Shown here: positions 1 to 6,805 of the stretch, one piece after another | Layout: each line of letters starts with the position of its first letter | Position numbering within the stretch: position 1 is the first letter of the stretch | Assembly: GCA_002336975.1 (NCBI GenBank) | Contig: DDFA01000037.1 | Coordinates: forward strand, 1-8,621 | DNA: 8,621 nt | Direction: 5' to 3' | From: Phyllobacteriaceae bacterium UBA1940 | GTDB lineage: Bacteria; Pseudomonadota; Alphaproteobacteria; Rhizobiales; Rhizobiaceae | The notes under the pieces: model-generated | Told to the model about the DNA's origin: nothing | What the model saw: only the letters and a program-made list of their open reading frames with translations | The model's database searches: none | Made by a program: the position numbers and the translations under genes

Positions 1-532
1 TGTCGAAGTCGTGGATGGTCATGTCGCGGAAGATGCCGCCGGAGCGCTTGATATAGTCGACCGGCGGTGCGCCGGGATCGCGCGAGGTGATCGTCACCAT
101 CTCGACATCGCCGATGCGGCCGTCGTCGATGGTTTTGCGCACGGCCATGAAATGCGGGTCGAAGCGGCGATTGAAGCCGACCATCAGCTTGCCTTTTGTC
201 TCCTCCACCACCTTGATGCAGGCGCGCACGCGGTCGATATCGAGATCGACGGGCTTTTCGCAGAAGATGGCTTTTCCAGCACGCGAGAAACGCTCGATGA
301 GATCGGCATGGGTGTCCGTCGGCGTGCAGATCACGACGGCGTCGATGTCGCCGGCCGCCTCGATCGCCTCGATGCTGCGCACCGCGCAGCCATATTGCGC
401 GGCAATGGCCTCGGCCGCCGCCGGGACGGCGTCGGCGACGGCGACCAGCACCGCGTCGGGATTGCCGGTGACGGCCTTTGCATGAACCTTGCCGATGCGG
501 CCTGCGCCGAGAAGGCCAAATCTCACAGTCAT
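1..532 (-). CDS. iolG: Inositol 2-dehydrogenase-like oxidoreductase, N-terminal 177 residues (cut by window edge)
   Basis: NAD-dependent Gfo/Idh/MocA-family dehydrogenase, probably oxidising myo-inositol to 2-keto-myo-inositol (scyllo-inosose) in the cytoplasm. Visible: the Rossmann dinucleotide motif GLLGAGRIG at residues 6-14, an acidic D34 at the end of the second strand, the family EKP motif at 92-94 (the catalytic Lys is K93), GFNRRFDPHF at 119-128, and GGIFRDMTIHDFD at 165-177, which supplies the D170/H174 pair equivalent to the catalytic Asp and His of Bacillus IolG. The family is about 330 residues long, so roughly half is present; the 3' end lies outside the window. The ATG at 530-532 was chosen because GAGGAAAA sits directly before it and the Rossmann strand begins at once. 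A GGAA-N6-TTCC site upstream supports inositol regulation. An aldose 1-dehydrogenase of the same superfamily is the main alternative, but the ITSRDPGAPPVDYIKRSGG stretch is typical of the rhizobial inositol enzyme. Confidence 0.88.
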   Translation of the reverse strand, partial: MTVRFGLLGAGRIGKVHAKAVTGNPDAVLVAVADAVPAAAEAIAAQYGCAVRSIEAIEAAGDIDAVVICTPTDTHADLIERFSRAGKAIFCEKPVDLDIDRVRACIKVVEETKGKLMVGFNRRFDPHFMAVRKTIDDGRIGDVEMVTITSRDPGAPPVDYIKRSGGIFRDMTIHDFD

Positions 533-639
533 GTTTTCCTCGTTCCGGTAATGGCGAACAGGGCGAGCCCTGCGAATGGTCTCGACGTCAGGGCCTCCCA
601 CGCGGAAACGGAACGGGAAGACCGCGACATGTATGCTTT

Positions 640-653
640 GGAATTTTTATTCC
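640..653. promoter_or_regulatory. Candidate IolR operator, GGAA-N6-TTCC
   Basis: A perfect palindrome, GGAAT-TTTT-ATTCC, lies in the 223-base gap upstream of iolG. It matches the GGAA-N6-TTCC motif reported for the RpiR-type repressor IolR upstream of inositol genes in Sinorhizobium meliloti. There the motif was described as tandem; I find one perfect copy here, with GGAA half-sites at 604-607 and 610-613 nearby. It covers the candidate iolG -10, as expected for a repressor site. No iolR gene is in the window. Confidence 0.6.
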
Positions 654-673
654 GTTTTCATTCGCGGCGTCAA
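646..673 (-). promoter_or_regulatory. Candidate iolG promoter
   Basis: On the minus strand CTTGACG occurs, with -35 TTGACG at 668-673, a 16-base spacer, and an AT-rich -10 AATAAA at 646-651. CTTGAC is the favoured -35 core in rhizobial housekeeping promoters. The -10 lies inside the GGAA-N6-TTCC palindrome. Transcription would start near 639, giving a leader of about 107 bases before iolG. The rest of the 533-755 gap shows no gene. Confidence 0.45.
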
Positions 674-755
674 GATCGTTCCATTCTTCGGTGGCGCGGT
701 TTCCTTGCGGGTGAAAAGCCCTTATGTACACGGGCTGAGGCATGAGGAGACGTTC

Positions 756-986
756 ATGAAGTTCATCGATCCCGACCATCCGTTCTACCGCCCGCTCTGG
801 CGGCGGCTGCTTCTGGTCGGGCTTTGCGCGGCATGGACGACGGTGGAATTCTATAACGGCCAGCAGACCTGGGGCATGATCTTCCTTGCCGTGACGGCCT
901 ATGCCTTCGCCCATCTCATCCTGTTCTTCAAACCCTCCGTCCCCGCCGAAAAGCCGGCGGGCGAGGGCGGCGACGGCGCGGGCTAA
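756..986 (+). CDS. Small two-helix inner-membrane protein, function unknown
   Basis: A 76-residue hypothetical protein. The N-terminus MKFIDPDHPFYRPLWRR is hydrophilic with a basic end, followed by two hydrophobic segments at about 17-33 and 38-58, predicting a membrane hairpin. The tail at 59-76 is Pro/Gly/Glu-rich and soluble. The FYRPLWRR opening followed by two helices recalls short rhizobial proteins annotated as hypothetical or DUF3329-like; that label is from memory and tentative. The start at 756 is favoured by GAGGAG at 744-749, six bases ahead; the frame is open upstream to 576 but has no better start. It diverges from iolG and its stop codon overlaps the stop of the opposite-strand gene. 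No catalytic motif is visible, so no function is proposed. Confidence 0.75.
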   Translation: MKFIDPDHPFYRPLWRRLLLVGLCAAWTTVEFYNGQQTWGMIFLAVTAYAFAHLILFFKPSVPAEKPAGEGGDGAG

Positions 987-1465
987 CCCGAAAGCCCGAG
1001 GCTCTTTTCCACCTCGATCCGTCGGATCGTCTCGTCGATCAACATGTTGGCGATTTTCATGCGCAGCGTCGCATTGCCGCGCAGGTCCGCCGGTGCGCGG
1101 TCCGGGTGGTTGTCGCGTGCGAAACTGCGGCGGCGGGCGGTGAGGGCGTCGATATCCTCCCGGCCGGTCAGGGCGAGGTCGGCGGCCACGTCCCCGGGCG
1201 TCGTGCGCAGCAGGTGCGGCGGGGGCGGCGGTGGGCGTTCCGGCTCCGGGGCGGGCGGGGTCTCATAGAGGTCGAGATAGGCTGCGGCGGCTTGCGAGCC
1301 GGAAACGAAGGCACCTGTCGCGCCGAGGCCGGCAAAGCCCGAGGTCAGGCCGTGTATCCGTCCGCTGGCGGTTTCCTCGACAGGGGCCTCGCCTTCTTCC
1401 GCAGCTTCGCGCGCCTCGGCCTTGAGCCGCTCCAGCACAGATTCGAAAACGGTCATGCCGAACAT
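983..1465 (-). CDS. J-domain-like protein with N-terminal coiled region and proline-rich linker
   Basis: A 160-residue protein without a recognised name. Residues 6-27 are an acidic/basic helix rich in Ala, Glu and Arg; 35-62 are Gly/Ala-rich and mildly hydrophobic; 69-83 form a proline-rich linker with six consecutive prolines; 91-151 resemble a J-domain. In that part a helix (about 103-118, basic: TARRRSFARDN) is followed by HPD at 120-122, a loop, and a second helix (about 131-151). HPD is the J-domain motif that stimulates the DnaK ATPase, so a DnaK co-chaperone role is possible. Glycine/phenylalanine and zinc-finger regions of classical DnaJ are absent. Start at 1465: GGAGGA at 1472-1477 (read on the minus strand) is six bases away. 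Its start is 14 bases after the gbpR stop, so the two are probably co-transcribed. The J-domain call rests on pattern alone. Confidence 0.72.
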   Translation of the reverse strand: MFGMTVFESVLERLKAEAREAAEEGEAPVEETASGRIHGLTSGFAGLGATGAFVSGSQAAAAYLDLYETPPAPEPERPPPPPPHLLRTTPGDVAADLALTGREDIDALTARRRSFARDNHPDRAPADLRGNATLRMKIANMLIDETIRRIEVEKSLGLSG

Positions 1466-1479
1466 CTGTCTTCCTCCAC

Positions 1480-2484
1480 TCAGTCCGGCGCGGCCATCCG
1501 GCTGCGTTGCCAGATGAGATCATAGAGCAGTTTGGCGCTCGGCGGGAGCGCCCGGCCTTTCACCGAGATGAGGCTGTAGGGCTTGATGTCGATCTCGAAA
1601 TCGGTGTTGAGGATGACGATCTCGCCCGCCTGCGCGCCGACATCGGCGACGAAATTCGCCATGTCGCGGGCGACCGGGGCGATGGCGTTTGAGCCGCAGA
1701 CGATGGCGGTGGTGAGCAGGATCGACGATGTGTTGACGACGGTGGCGGGCAGCGGCACGCCGGCCGCGATGAACAGTTCCTCGATGCGCCGCCGCAAAAG
1801 CGTGCCCGCCGGCTGGAACACCCAGTCGTAGCGCGGCAGGTCGGCAAGGCCGACGGCGGGCTTTTCCGTCAGCGGATGGCCCTTGCGCACGATGAGACAG
1901 GCTTTTTCGATGCCGATCTCGGTGACGTTGAAGAGGCGGGGATTGAGATCGTCCGGCACGCGGGCGATGATGAAATCCTGCCGGGCGGCGAGCAGCTCGC
2001 GGGCGAGCACGTTGCTCGTCTCCACGCGCACATTCACCTCGATGCCCGGATAGGCGGCGCTGACCTGCTGGATCGCCGGCACGGCGAGGCTGATGGCCGG
2101 GGCCGTCACGGAGCCGAGGAAGACCGAGCCGCCGGTGCCGGATTTCAGCGCCGAAAGCTCGCGGTCGACCTCGCGCAGTTCGAGCAGGATGGTGCGCGCC
2201 CGGCGGGCGAAGGCCCGGCCGAAGGCGGTGAGCGAGACGCCGCGCGAGATGCGCTCGCAAAGCTGGGCCTTGAGGATCGTTTCCATTTCCGTCAGCATGC
2301 GCGAGGCGGCGGGCTGGGATATGTTGAGCGCATCGGCCGCCGCGCTCACCTGCTTGTGCGCCTCGATGGCCACGATCATGCGCAGGTGGCTGAGCTTCAG
2401 CCCGCTGCGTAGCAGCCCGATCCCCTCGAGGCTGTCGAGATTCTCGTCGGAGAGGAACTGGTCTTCGATATCGTCAAGGCGCAT
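1480..2484 (-). CDS. gbpR: LysR-type transcriptional regulator, galactose-binding-protein regulator GbpR
   Basis: A 334-residue LysR-family DNA-binding regulator. The winged helix-turn-helix spans about 31-90, with the recognition region VSAAADALNISQPAASRMLTEME at about 46-68 (key residues A48-A50, S56-Q57, S61). The co-inducer domain follows from about 115 (GSVFLGSVTAP) to the end. In Agrobacterium, GbpR controls the adjacent divergent chvE in response to sugars such as L-arabinose, D-galactose and D-fucose; the same head-to-head arrangement is the main basis for the name. Start choice is uncertain. An in-frame ATG at 2526 adds 14 residues but has no ribosome site, and a candidate promoter with -10 at 2504-2509 would begin transcription below it, so the ATG at 2484 is preferred even though its own Shine-Dalgarno is weak. 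Self-repression is likely because a palindrome overlaps the candidate -35. Confidence 0.9.
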   Translation of the reverse strand: MRLDDIEDQFLSDENLDSLEGIGLLRSGLKLSHLRMIVAIEAHKQVSAAADALNISQPAASRMLTEMETILKAQLCERISRGVSLTAFGRAFARRARTILLELREVDRELSALKSGTGGSVFLGSVTAPAISLAVPAIQQVSAAYPGIEVNVRVETSNVLARELLAARQDFIIARVPDDLNPRLFNVTEIGIEKACLIVRKGHPLTEKPAVGLADLPRYDWVFQPAGTLLRRRIEELFIAAGVPLPATVVNTSSILLTTAIVCGSNAIAPVARDMANFVADVGAQAGEIVILNTDFEIDIKPYSLISVKGRALPPSAKLLYDLIWQRSRMAAPD

Positions 2485-2503
2485 GGGGCTCGTATCCGCA
2501 AAA

Positions 2504-2531
2504 ATAGTACATTTCCTCCATAACATATCAA
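2504..2531 (-). promoter_or_regulatory. Candidate gbpR promoter
   Basis: On the minus strand, -35 TTGATA at 2526-2531 and -10 TACTAT at 2504-2509 are 16 bases apart. Transcription would start near 2497, giving a very short leader of about 13 bases before the ATG at 2484. The -10 is within AAAT-N5-ATTT (2502-2514) and the -35 is within the CCATA palindrome. Confidence 0.5.
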
Positions 2532-2537
2532 CTATGG
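2518..2537. promoter_or_regulatory. Candidate GbpR operator, CCATA-N10-TATGG
   Basis: Perfect 5-base arms with 10 bases between them, AT-rich, placed between the divergent gbpR and chvE genes. LysR regulators bind interrupted dyads of about this size, typically centred near -65 of the activated gene and over the promoter of their own gene. The centre at 2527.5 is about 67 bases upstream of the expected chvE start and lies on the gbpR -35, so it fits both roles. Binding by GbpR is inferred from position. Confidence 0.5.
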
Positions 2538-2561
2538 TATCGATTTAGAAGTTCATTGCAT

Positions 2562-2588
2562 TTGACAGGTATGGCAATTCGGTAGACG
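2562..2588 (+). promoter_or_regulatory. Candidate chvE operon promoter
   Basis: A perfect -35 TTGACA at 2562-2567 is followed after 15 bases by a poor -10 TAGACG at 2583-2588. A good -35 with a weak -10 and short spacer suits an activator-dependent promoter. The start would be near 2595. Other -10 placements with 16 or 17 base spacers are worse. Confidence 0.45.
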
Positions 2589-2595
2589 TTGCGCG

Positions 2596-2737
2596 AATGT
2601 GCGCTGGGGGCCTTGGGAGTGGGGCCGGCGGGTTTCTACCCGTCCAGCCAAGGCCACCGCCTGACGGCGACCCCGCCGCGCACAGAACAATGCCTGGCTG
2701 CAATTTCAGCCAGTGCGCACAAGGGAGAGACCTTTCA
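2596..2737 (+). promoter_or_regulatory. Structured 5' leader of chvE (possible RNA-level control)
   Basis: About 140 bases with several complementary segments. GGCCTTGG (2609-2616) pairs perfectly with CCAAGGCC (2648-2655) and encloses a hairpin at 2627-2644 with stem core CGGGT/ACCCG and loop TTCT. A short CGCC/GGCG hairpin follows (2658-2669). CTGGCTG (2694-2700) pairs with CAGCCAG (2707-2713) across a 6-base loop. GCGCAC at 2678-2683 can pair either with GTGCGC at 2599-2604 or with GTGCGC at 2713-2718, the latter next to the ribosome site AGGGAGAG (2722-2729). No T-run follows any stem, so it is not a simple terminator. It matches no riboswitch class I recognise. Confidence 0.45.
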
Positions 2738-3811
2738 ATGAAAATGATCACTTCGCTTCTCGCCGCCGCTGCCATCAGCGTGGCGTCGTTCGTTGCGCCG
2801 TCCTTTGCCCAGGACAAGGGCGTGGTCGGCATTTCCATGCCCACCAAGACCTCGACCCGCTGGATTTCCGACGGCGAGACGATGGAAAAGCTGTTCAAGG
2901 AAGCCGGTTACACGCCGGACCTGCAGTTCGCCGACGACGACATCCCGAACCAGCTCGCGCAGATCGAGAACATGGTCACCAAGGGCGCCAAGGTTCTGGT
3001 CATCGGCGCCATCGACGGCACGACGCTCTCCGACATCCTGCAGAAGGCTGCCGACGCCGGCGTGAAGGTCATCGCCTACGACCGCCTCATCCGCGACTCG
3101 GGCAACGTCAACTACTACGCCACCTTCGACAACTTCCAGGTCGGCGTCCTGCAGGCCACCAGCCTCGTCGACGGCCTGAAGGCCAAGTTCCCGGACACCA
3201 AGCCGTGGAACGTCGAGCTGTTCGGCGGTTCGCCGGACGACAACAACGCCTTCTTCTTCTATGACGGCGCGATGTCGGTCCTCCAGCCGCTGATCGATAG
3301 CGGCGCGATCGTCGTCAAGTCGGGCCAGACCGGCATGGAAACCGTCGGCACGCTGCGTTGGGACGGCGCCGTCGCGCAGGCCCGCATGGAAAACCTGCTC
3401 TCCTCGACCTATACCGACGGCCGCGTCGATGGCGTCCTGTCGCCCTATGACGGCCTGTCCATCGGCATCATCTCGGCCCTGAAGGGCGTCGGCTACGGCT
3501 CGGGCGACCAGCCGATGGCTATCGTCACCGGCCAGGACGCGGAACTGCCGTCCGTCAAGTCGATCCTCGCTGACGAACAGTATTCCACGATCTTCAAGGA
3601 CACGCGCGAACTCGCCAAGGTCACGGTCGGCATGGTCAACGCGATCATGGAAGGCAAGGAGCCGGAAGTGAACGACACCAAGACCTACGACAACGGCGTC
3701 AAGGTCGTGCCGTCCTACCTGCTGAAGCCGGTCGCCGTCGACAAGTCCAATGCCGAGAAGATCCTCGTCACGGACTCGGCCTACTACACGGCCGACCAGC
3801 TGAAGAACTGA
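2738..3811 (+). CDS. chvE: Periplasmic sugar-binding protein ChvE
   Basis: A 357-residue substrate-binding protein of an ABC sugar importer; in Agrobacterium ChvE also presents sugars to the VirA sensor and serves in chemotaxis. Residues 1-24 form a Sec signal peptide (Lys at 2, hydrophobic core, SFA before cleavage), leaving a mature protein starting [11 protein letters not shown]. The mature part is a type 1 periplasmic-binding fold resembling the xylose-binding protein XylF: the STRW region near the N-terminus, AYDRLI with D115, YYATFDN, and VTGQDAE late in the chain. Length agrees with known ChvE proteins. Start at 2738 is set by AGGGAGAG at 2722-2729 and the signal peptide; the frame is open up to 2597, but that extension is Pro/Gly-rich and would bury the signal. 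C-ending codons dominate, suggesting high expression. It is the first gene of the operon. Confidence 0.95.
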   Translation: MKMITSLLAAAAISVASFVAPSFAQDKGVVGISMPTKTSTRWISDGETMEKLFKEAGYTPDLQFADDDIPNQLAQIENMVTKGAKVLVIGAIDGTTLSDILQKAADAGVKVIAYDRLIRDSGNVNYYATFDNFQVGVLQATSLVDGLKAKFPDTKPWNVELFGGSPDDNNAFFFYDGAMSVLQPLIDSGAIVVKSGQTGMETVGTLRWDGAVAQARMENLLSSTYTDGRVDGVLSPYDGLSIGIISALKGVGYGSGDQPMAIVTGQDAELPSVKSILADEQYSTIFKDTRELAKVTVGMVNAIMEGKEPEVNDTKTYDNGVKVVPSYLLKPVAVDKSNAEKILVTDSAYYTADQLKN

Positions 3812-3881
3812 TCGTTCTGCGATCACTCTCCGGGGTTCGCGCTCCCTGCGCGAACCCTCTTTTCTCCGGATCGCAGAGCGA
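3812..3881 (+). terminator. Nested intercistronic hairpin with T-rich tail between chvE and gguA
   Basis: Starting right after the chvE stop, TCTGCGATC (3816-3824) pairs perfectly with GATCGCAGA (3869-3877), extendable to 3812/3881 with one G-U. Inside is a perfect 10-base-pair hairpin, GGGTTCGCGC (3833-3842) and GCGCGAACCC (3848-3857), loop TCCCT, followed by TCTTTTCT (3858-3865). The inner hairpin plus T-rich tail looks like a leaky intrinsic terminator; the outer stem would protect the chvE 3' end. The likely effect is far more binding protein than membrane components. The remaining spacer to gguA has no gene. Confidence 0.6.
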
Positions 3882-3935
3882 CTAGGCTCGGTTTCGCCGC
3901 TGAGACGACGGCGGAAGGCCGCTGGAAACTGGTAT

Positions 3936-5471
3936 ATGAGCAAGACCCTTCTGGAAATGCGTGGCATCACGAAGACGTTCCCCGGCGTGAAAGCGCTGAA
4001 CAACGTCAACCTGAAGGTCCGCGAAGGCGAAATCCACGCCCTTGTCGGCGAGAATGGCGCCGGTAAATCCACCCTCATGAAAGTGTTGAGCGGCGTCTAT
4101 CCGGCCGGCTCCTACGAGGGCGAAATCCATTTCGACGGCGAGGTTCGCCGCTTCTCCACGATCTCCGACAGCGAGCATCTGGGCATCATCATCATCCATC
4201 AGGAGCTGGCGCTGGTGCCGCTGCTCTCGATTGCGGAAAACATCTTCCTCGGTAACGAGGTGGCGACGAACGGCGTCATCGACTGGAAGAAGGCGTTCCG
4301 CCGCACGCAGGAACTGCTCGACAAGGTTGGTCTCAGGGAGCCGCCGGGCACGCTGATCACCGATATCGGCGTCGGCAAGCAGCAGCTCGTCGAGATCGCC
4401 AAGGCGCTGTCGAAGAAGGTGCGCCTGCTCATTCTCGACGAACCCACGGCCTCGCTGAACGAAAAAGACTCCGACGCGCTCCTGAAGCTGCTCATGGAGT
4501 TCCGCACGCAGGGCATGACCTCCATCATCATCTCGCACAAGCTGAACGAGATCAAAAAGGTCGCCGACCAGATCACCATTCTGCGCGACGGCGGCACGGT
4601 GGAGACGCTCGACTGTCACCACGAGGACATTTCGGAAGACCGCATCATCAAGGGCATGGTCGGCCGCGAGATGGAAGACCGATACCCGCCGCGCGAGCCG
4701 AAGATCGGCGAAACGCTGCTGGAAGTGAAGAACTGGAACGTCTTCCACCAGCAGCACCGCGACCGGCAGTTCCTGCACGATATCAGCTTCAACGTGCGCG
4801 CCGGCGAAGTCGTCGGCATCGCCGGGCTGATGGGCGCGGGGCGCACCGAGACGGCCATGAGCCTCTTCGGCAAGAGCTGGGGCCACAAGATCACCGGCGA
4901 CGTCACCATGCGCGGCAAGCCGGTGGATGTGAGCACGATCCCCAAGGCCATCGAGGCCGGCCTTGCCTATGTGACGGAAGACCGCAAGCATCTCGGCCTC
5001 GTGCTGATCGACAACATCATGCACAACACGACGCTCGCCAATCTCAAGGCAGTGTCCAGGGCGACGGTGATCGACACGCACGAGGAGGCCAAGGTCGCCG
5101 CGGGCTATCGCCAGAAGCTGCGCATCCGCTCGCATTCGATCTATCAGGAAACGGTCAATCTTTCGGGCGGCAACCAGCAGAAGGTGGTGCTGTCGAAGTG
5201 GCTCTTCACCAATCCCGAGGTTCTGATCCTCGATGAACCGACGCGCGGCATCGATGTCGGCGCGAAGTTCGAAATCTATTCCATCATCAACCAGCTTGCC
5301 GCCGAGGGCAAGGGCATCCTGATGATCTCGTCGGAGATGCCGGAACTGCTCGGGACCTGCGATCGCATCTATGTCATGAACGAAGGACGCATCGTGGCCG
5401 AGCTTTCCAAGGCGGAAGCAAGCCAGGAATCCATCATGCGCGCCATCATGCGCTCCGGGGAGAAACACTAA
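3936..5471 (+). CDS. gguA: Sugar ABC transporter ATP-binding protein GguA (two ATPase domains)
   Basis: A 511-residue tandem ATPase of the RbsA/XylG/MglA type that powers sugar import through GguB. First domain: Walker A GENGAGKS at 38-45, Walker B ILDEP at 166-170 (E169 catalytic), H-loop His 201, and a degenerate signature IGVGKQQ at 144-150 in place of LSGGQ. Second domain: altered Walker [10 protein letters not shown] at 297-305 with Arg in place of Lys, canonical signature LSGGNQQ at 409-415, and Walker B LILDEP at 430-435. One degenerate half in each domain is normal for this family and suggests one hydrolytic site. Start at 3936 is the obvious beginning of the first domain ([21 protein letters not shown]), though only a weak GGAA at 3924-3927 precedes it. 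Its stop overlaps the gguB start by one base. Also called mmsA in Agrobacterium. Confidence 0.94.
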   Translation: MSKTLLEMRGITKTFPGVKALNNVNLKVREGEIHALVGENGAGKSTLMKVLSGVYPAGSYEGEIHFDGEVRRFSTISDSEHLGIIIIHQELALVPLLSIAENIFLGNEVATNGVIDWKKAFRRTQELLDKVGLREPPGTLITDIGVGKQQLVEIAKALSKKVRLLILDEPTASLNEKDSDALLKLLMEFRTQGMTSIIISHKLNEIKKVADQITILRDGGTVETLDCHHEDISEDRIIKGMVGREMEDRYPPREPKIGETLLEVKNWNVFHQQHRDRQFLHDISFNVRAGEVVGIAGLMGAGRTETAMSLFGKSWGHKITGDVTMRGKPVDVSTIPKAIEAGLAYVTEDRKHLGLVLIDNIMHNTTLANLKAVSRATVIDTHEEAKVAAGYRQKLRIRSHSIYQETVNLSGGNQQKVVLSKWLFTNPEVLILDEPTRGIDVGAKFEIYSIINQLAAEGKGILMISSEMPELLGTCDRIYVMNEGRIVAELSKAEASQESIMRAIMRSGEKH

Positions 5472-6679
5472 TGTCCACCGATACCGCGACCAAGACGACC
5501 CAGCCTTCGGTGGGGGAATATCTCAGGAAGAACATCCGTGAATACGGCCTGCTCGTTGCGCTGGTCGTGATCATGATCTTCTTCCAGGTCATCACCAACG
5601 GCGTGCTCTTCCGCCCGGTCAACATCACCAACCTGGTGCTGCAGAACTCGTTCATCGTCATCATGGCGCTGGGCATGCTGCTGATCATCGTGGCGGGGCA
5701 TATCGACCTCTCTGTCGGCTCCATCGTCGCCTTCATCGGCGCCATATCGGCGATCATGCTGGTGAAATGGGGGCTGCCGGCCATCGTCGTCGTGCCGCTC
5801 TGCATCCTCGTCGGCGCCGTCATGGGCGCGGCGCAGGGCTACTGGGTCGCCTACCAGAAAATCCCGTCCTTCATCGTGACGCTCGCCGGCATGCTCGTCT
5901 TCCGCGGCATGACCTATGTCGTGCTCGGCGGCCGCCCGGTCGGTCCGTTCCCGAAGGAATTCCAGATCCTCTCCACGGGCTTCGTGCCGGATTTCCTGTC
6001 GATCACCGATCCGGCCACCAGCCTCATCAAGAACTATTTCGCCCTCGTCGTCGTGCTGGCGCTCGTCGCCTACGCCGTCTATGCGGGCCTTCGCGAGCGG
6101 CGCATGAACGCGCTGCATGAGACCGAGAACGAGCCCTTCGCCTTCTTCGCCGTGCAGATGGCGGTCATCAGCGCCGTGGCGATCTTCCTCGGCTTCCAGC
6201 TCTCGACCTATCGCGGCCTGCCGAACGTCCTCGTCGTCATGGGCCTCCTGATCGCGCTCTACACGTTTGTCACGACCCGCACGACCATCGGCCGGCGCAT
6301 CTACGCCATGGGCGGCAACGAGAAGGCGGCGAAGCTCTCGGGCATCAATACCGAGCGGCTGACCTTCTACACCTTCGTCAATATGGGGGCGCTCGCCGCG
6401 CTCGCCGGCATGATCATCGCGGCCCGCCTCAACTCGGCGACGCCGAAGGCCGGTGTCGGCTTCGAACTGGACGTCATCGCGGCCTGCTTCATCGGCGGGG
6501 CTTCGGCGTCGGGCGGCGTCGGCAAGATCACCGGCGCGGTGATCGGCGCCTTCATCATGGGCGTCATGAACAACGGCATGTCGATCATGGGCATCGGCAT
6601 CGACTATCAGCAGCTCATCAAAGGCCTGGTGCTGCTCGCCGCCGTGTTCTTCGACGTCTACAACAAGAACAAGGGCTGA
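5471..6679 (+). CDS. gguB: Sugar ABC transporter permease GguB
   Basis: A 402-residue inner-membrane permease of the XylH/RbsC/MglC (BPD_transp_2) family, partner of GguA and ChvE. Hydrophobic segments are visible at about 27-47, 58-76, 82-98, 102-122, 134-152, 188-206, 222-242, 251-268, 297-319, 335-345, 352-370 and 382-396; some are paired or half-helices, so 8-10 true spans are likely. Family motifs are GHIDLSVG at 76-83, the cytoplasmic loop GGNEKAAKLSGIN at 281-293 that contacts the ATPase, and IGGASASGGVG at 341-351. A charged stretch at 207-221 (RERRMNALHETENE) separates the halves. The ATG overlaps the gguA stop (TAATG), with GGGGAG shortly upstream, indicating translational coupling. 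The stop codon lies in the left arm of a strong hairpin. Confidence 0.94.
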   Translation: MSTDTATKTTQPSVGEYLRKNIREYGLLVALVVIMIFFQVITNGVLFRPVNITNLVLQNSFIVIMALGMLLIIVAGHIDLSVGSIVAFIGAISAIMLVKWGLPAIVVVPLCILVGAVMGAAQGYWVAYQKIPSFIVTLAGMLVFRGMTYVVLGGRPVGPFPKEFQILSTGFVPDFLSITDPATSLIKNYFALVVVLALVAYAVYAGLRERRMNALHETENEPFAFFAVQMAVISAVAIFLGFQLSTYRGLPNVLVVMGLLIALYTFVTTRTTIGRRIYAMGGNEKAAKLSGINTERLTFYTFVNMGALAALAGMIIAARLNSATPKAGVGFELDVIAACFIGGASASGGVGKITGAVIGAFIMGVMNNGMSIMGIGIDYQQLIKGLVLLAAVFFDVYNKNKG

Positions 6680-6759
6680 CCGGGAGCCGGTCAGCCAGAT
6701 ATCGCAAATGTGTTTGACCGGCGGCCGATGCCGCCAGAGCGGGGACCGTCGTTCCCCGC
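6674..6759 (+). repeat. Three consecutive hairpins in the gguB-gguC spacer
   Basis: Stem 1: GGCTGACCGG (6674-6683) and CCGGTCAGCC (6687-6696), a perfect 10 bp stem with a 3-base GAG loop that includes the gguB stop codon. Stem 2: GGCGGC (6720-6725) and GCCGCC (6730-6735), loop CGAT. Stem 3: GCGGGGA (6739-6745) and TCCCCGC (6753-6759), 7-base loop. None has a T-run, so intrinsic termination is unlikely; mRNA stabilisation or a processing site between transporter and enzyme genes fits better. The 6680-6805 gap holds no other gene. Confidence 0.6.
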
Positions 6760-6805
6760 AAGTGCGGAGCTTTGTCGTCAGGCCCGCGGATGGAAGGAAA
6801 CGGAA

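Noticed and set aside
700..728. Possible promoter for the small membrane protein (TTTCCT, 17 bases, TATGTA)
   Set aside because: The -35 is too weak to support; no better candidate was found.
11..745. A 244-codon plus-strand frame opposite iolG
   Set aside because: Antisense to a clear inositol dehydrogenase; Asp/Ala/Arg-rich without motifs.
1211..1261. G-rich plus-strand run (possible G-quadruplex)
   Set aside because: It is the complement of the proline-rich linker codons in the J-domain-like gene, which explains it.
2597..2737. In-frame N-terminal extension of chvE by 47 residues
   Set aside because: It would bury the signal peptide, has no ribosome site, and covers the structured leader; the start at 2738 has both signal peptide and ribosome site.
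2735..4078. A 447-codon minus-strand frame opposite chvE
   Set aside because: Codon-aligned shadow of chvE that runs over the hairpin spacer; no family features.
3882..5468. A 528-codon minus-strand frame opposite gguA
   Set aside because: Codon-aligned shadow of gguA; low-complexity composition and no family features.
3936..5471. Degenerate signature and altered Walker A in GguA as signs of a broken gene
   Set aside because: These substitutions are normal for RbsA/XylG-type tandem ATPases, and the frame is intact.
6710..6805. In-frame extension of gguC from an ATG at 6710
   Set aside because: No ribosome site, covers two hairpins, and the extra residues look like non-coding sequence; AAGGAA supports 6806.
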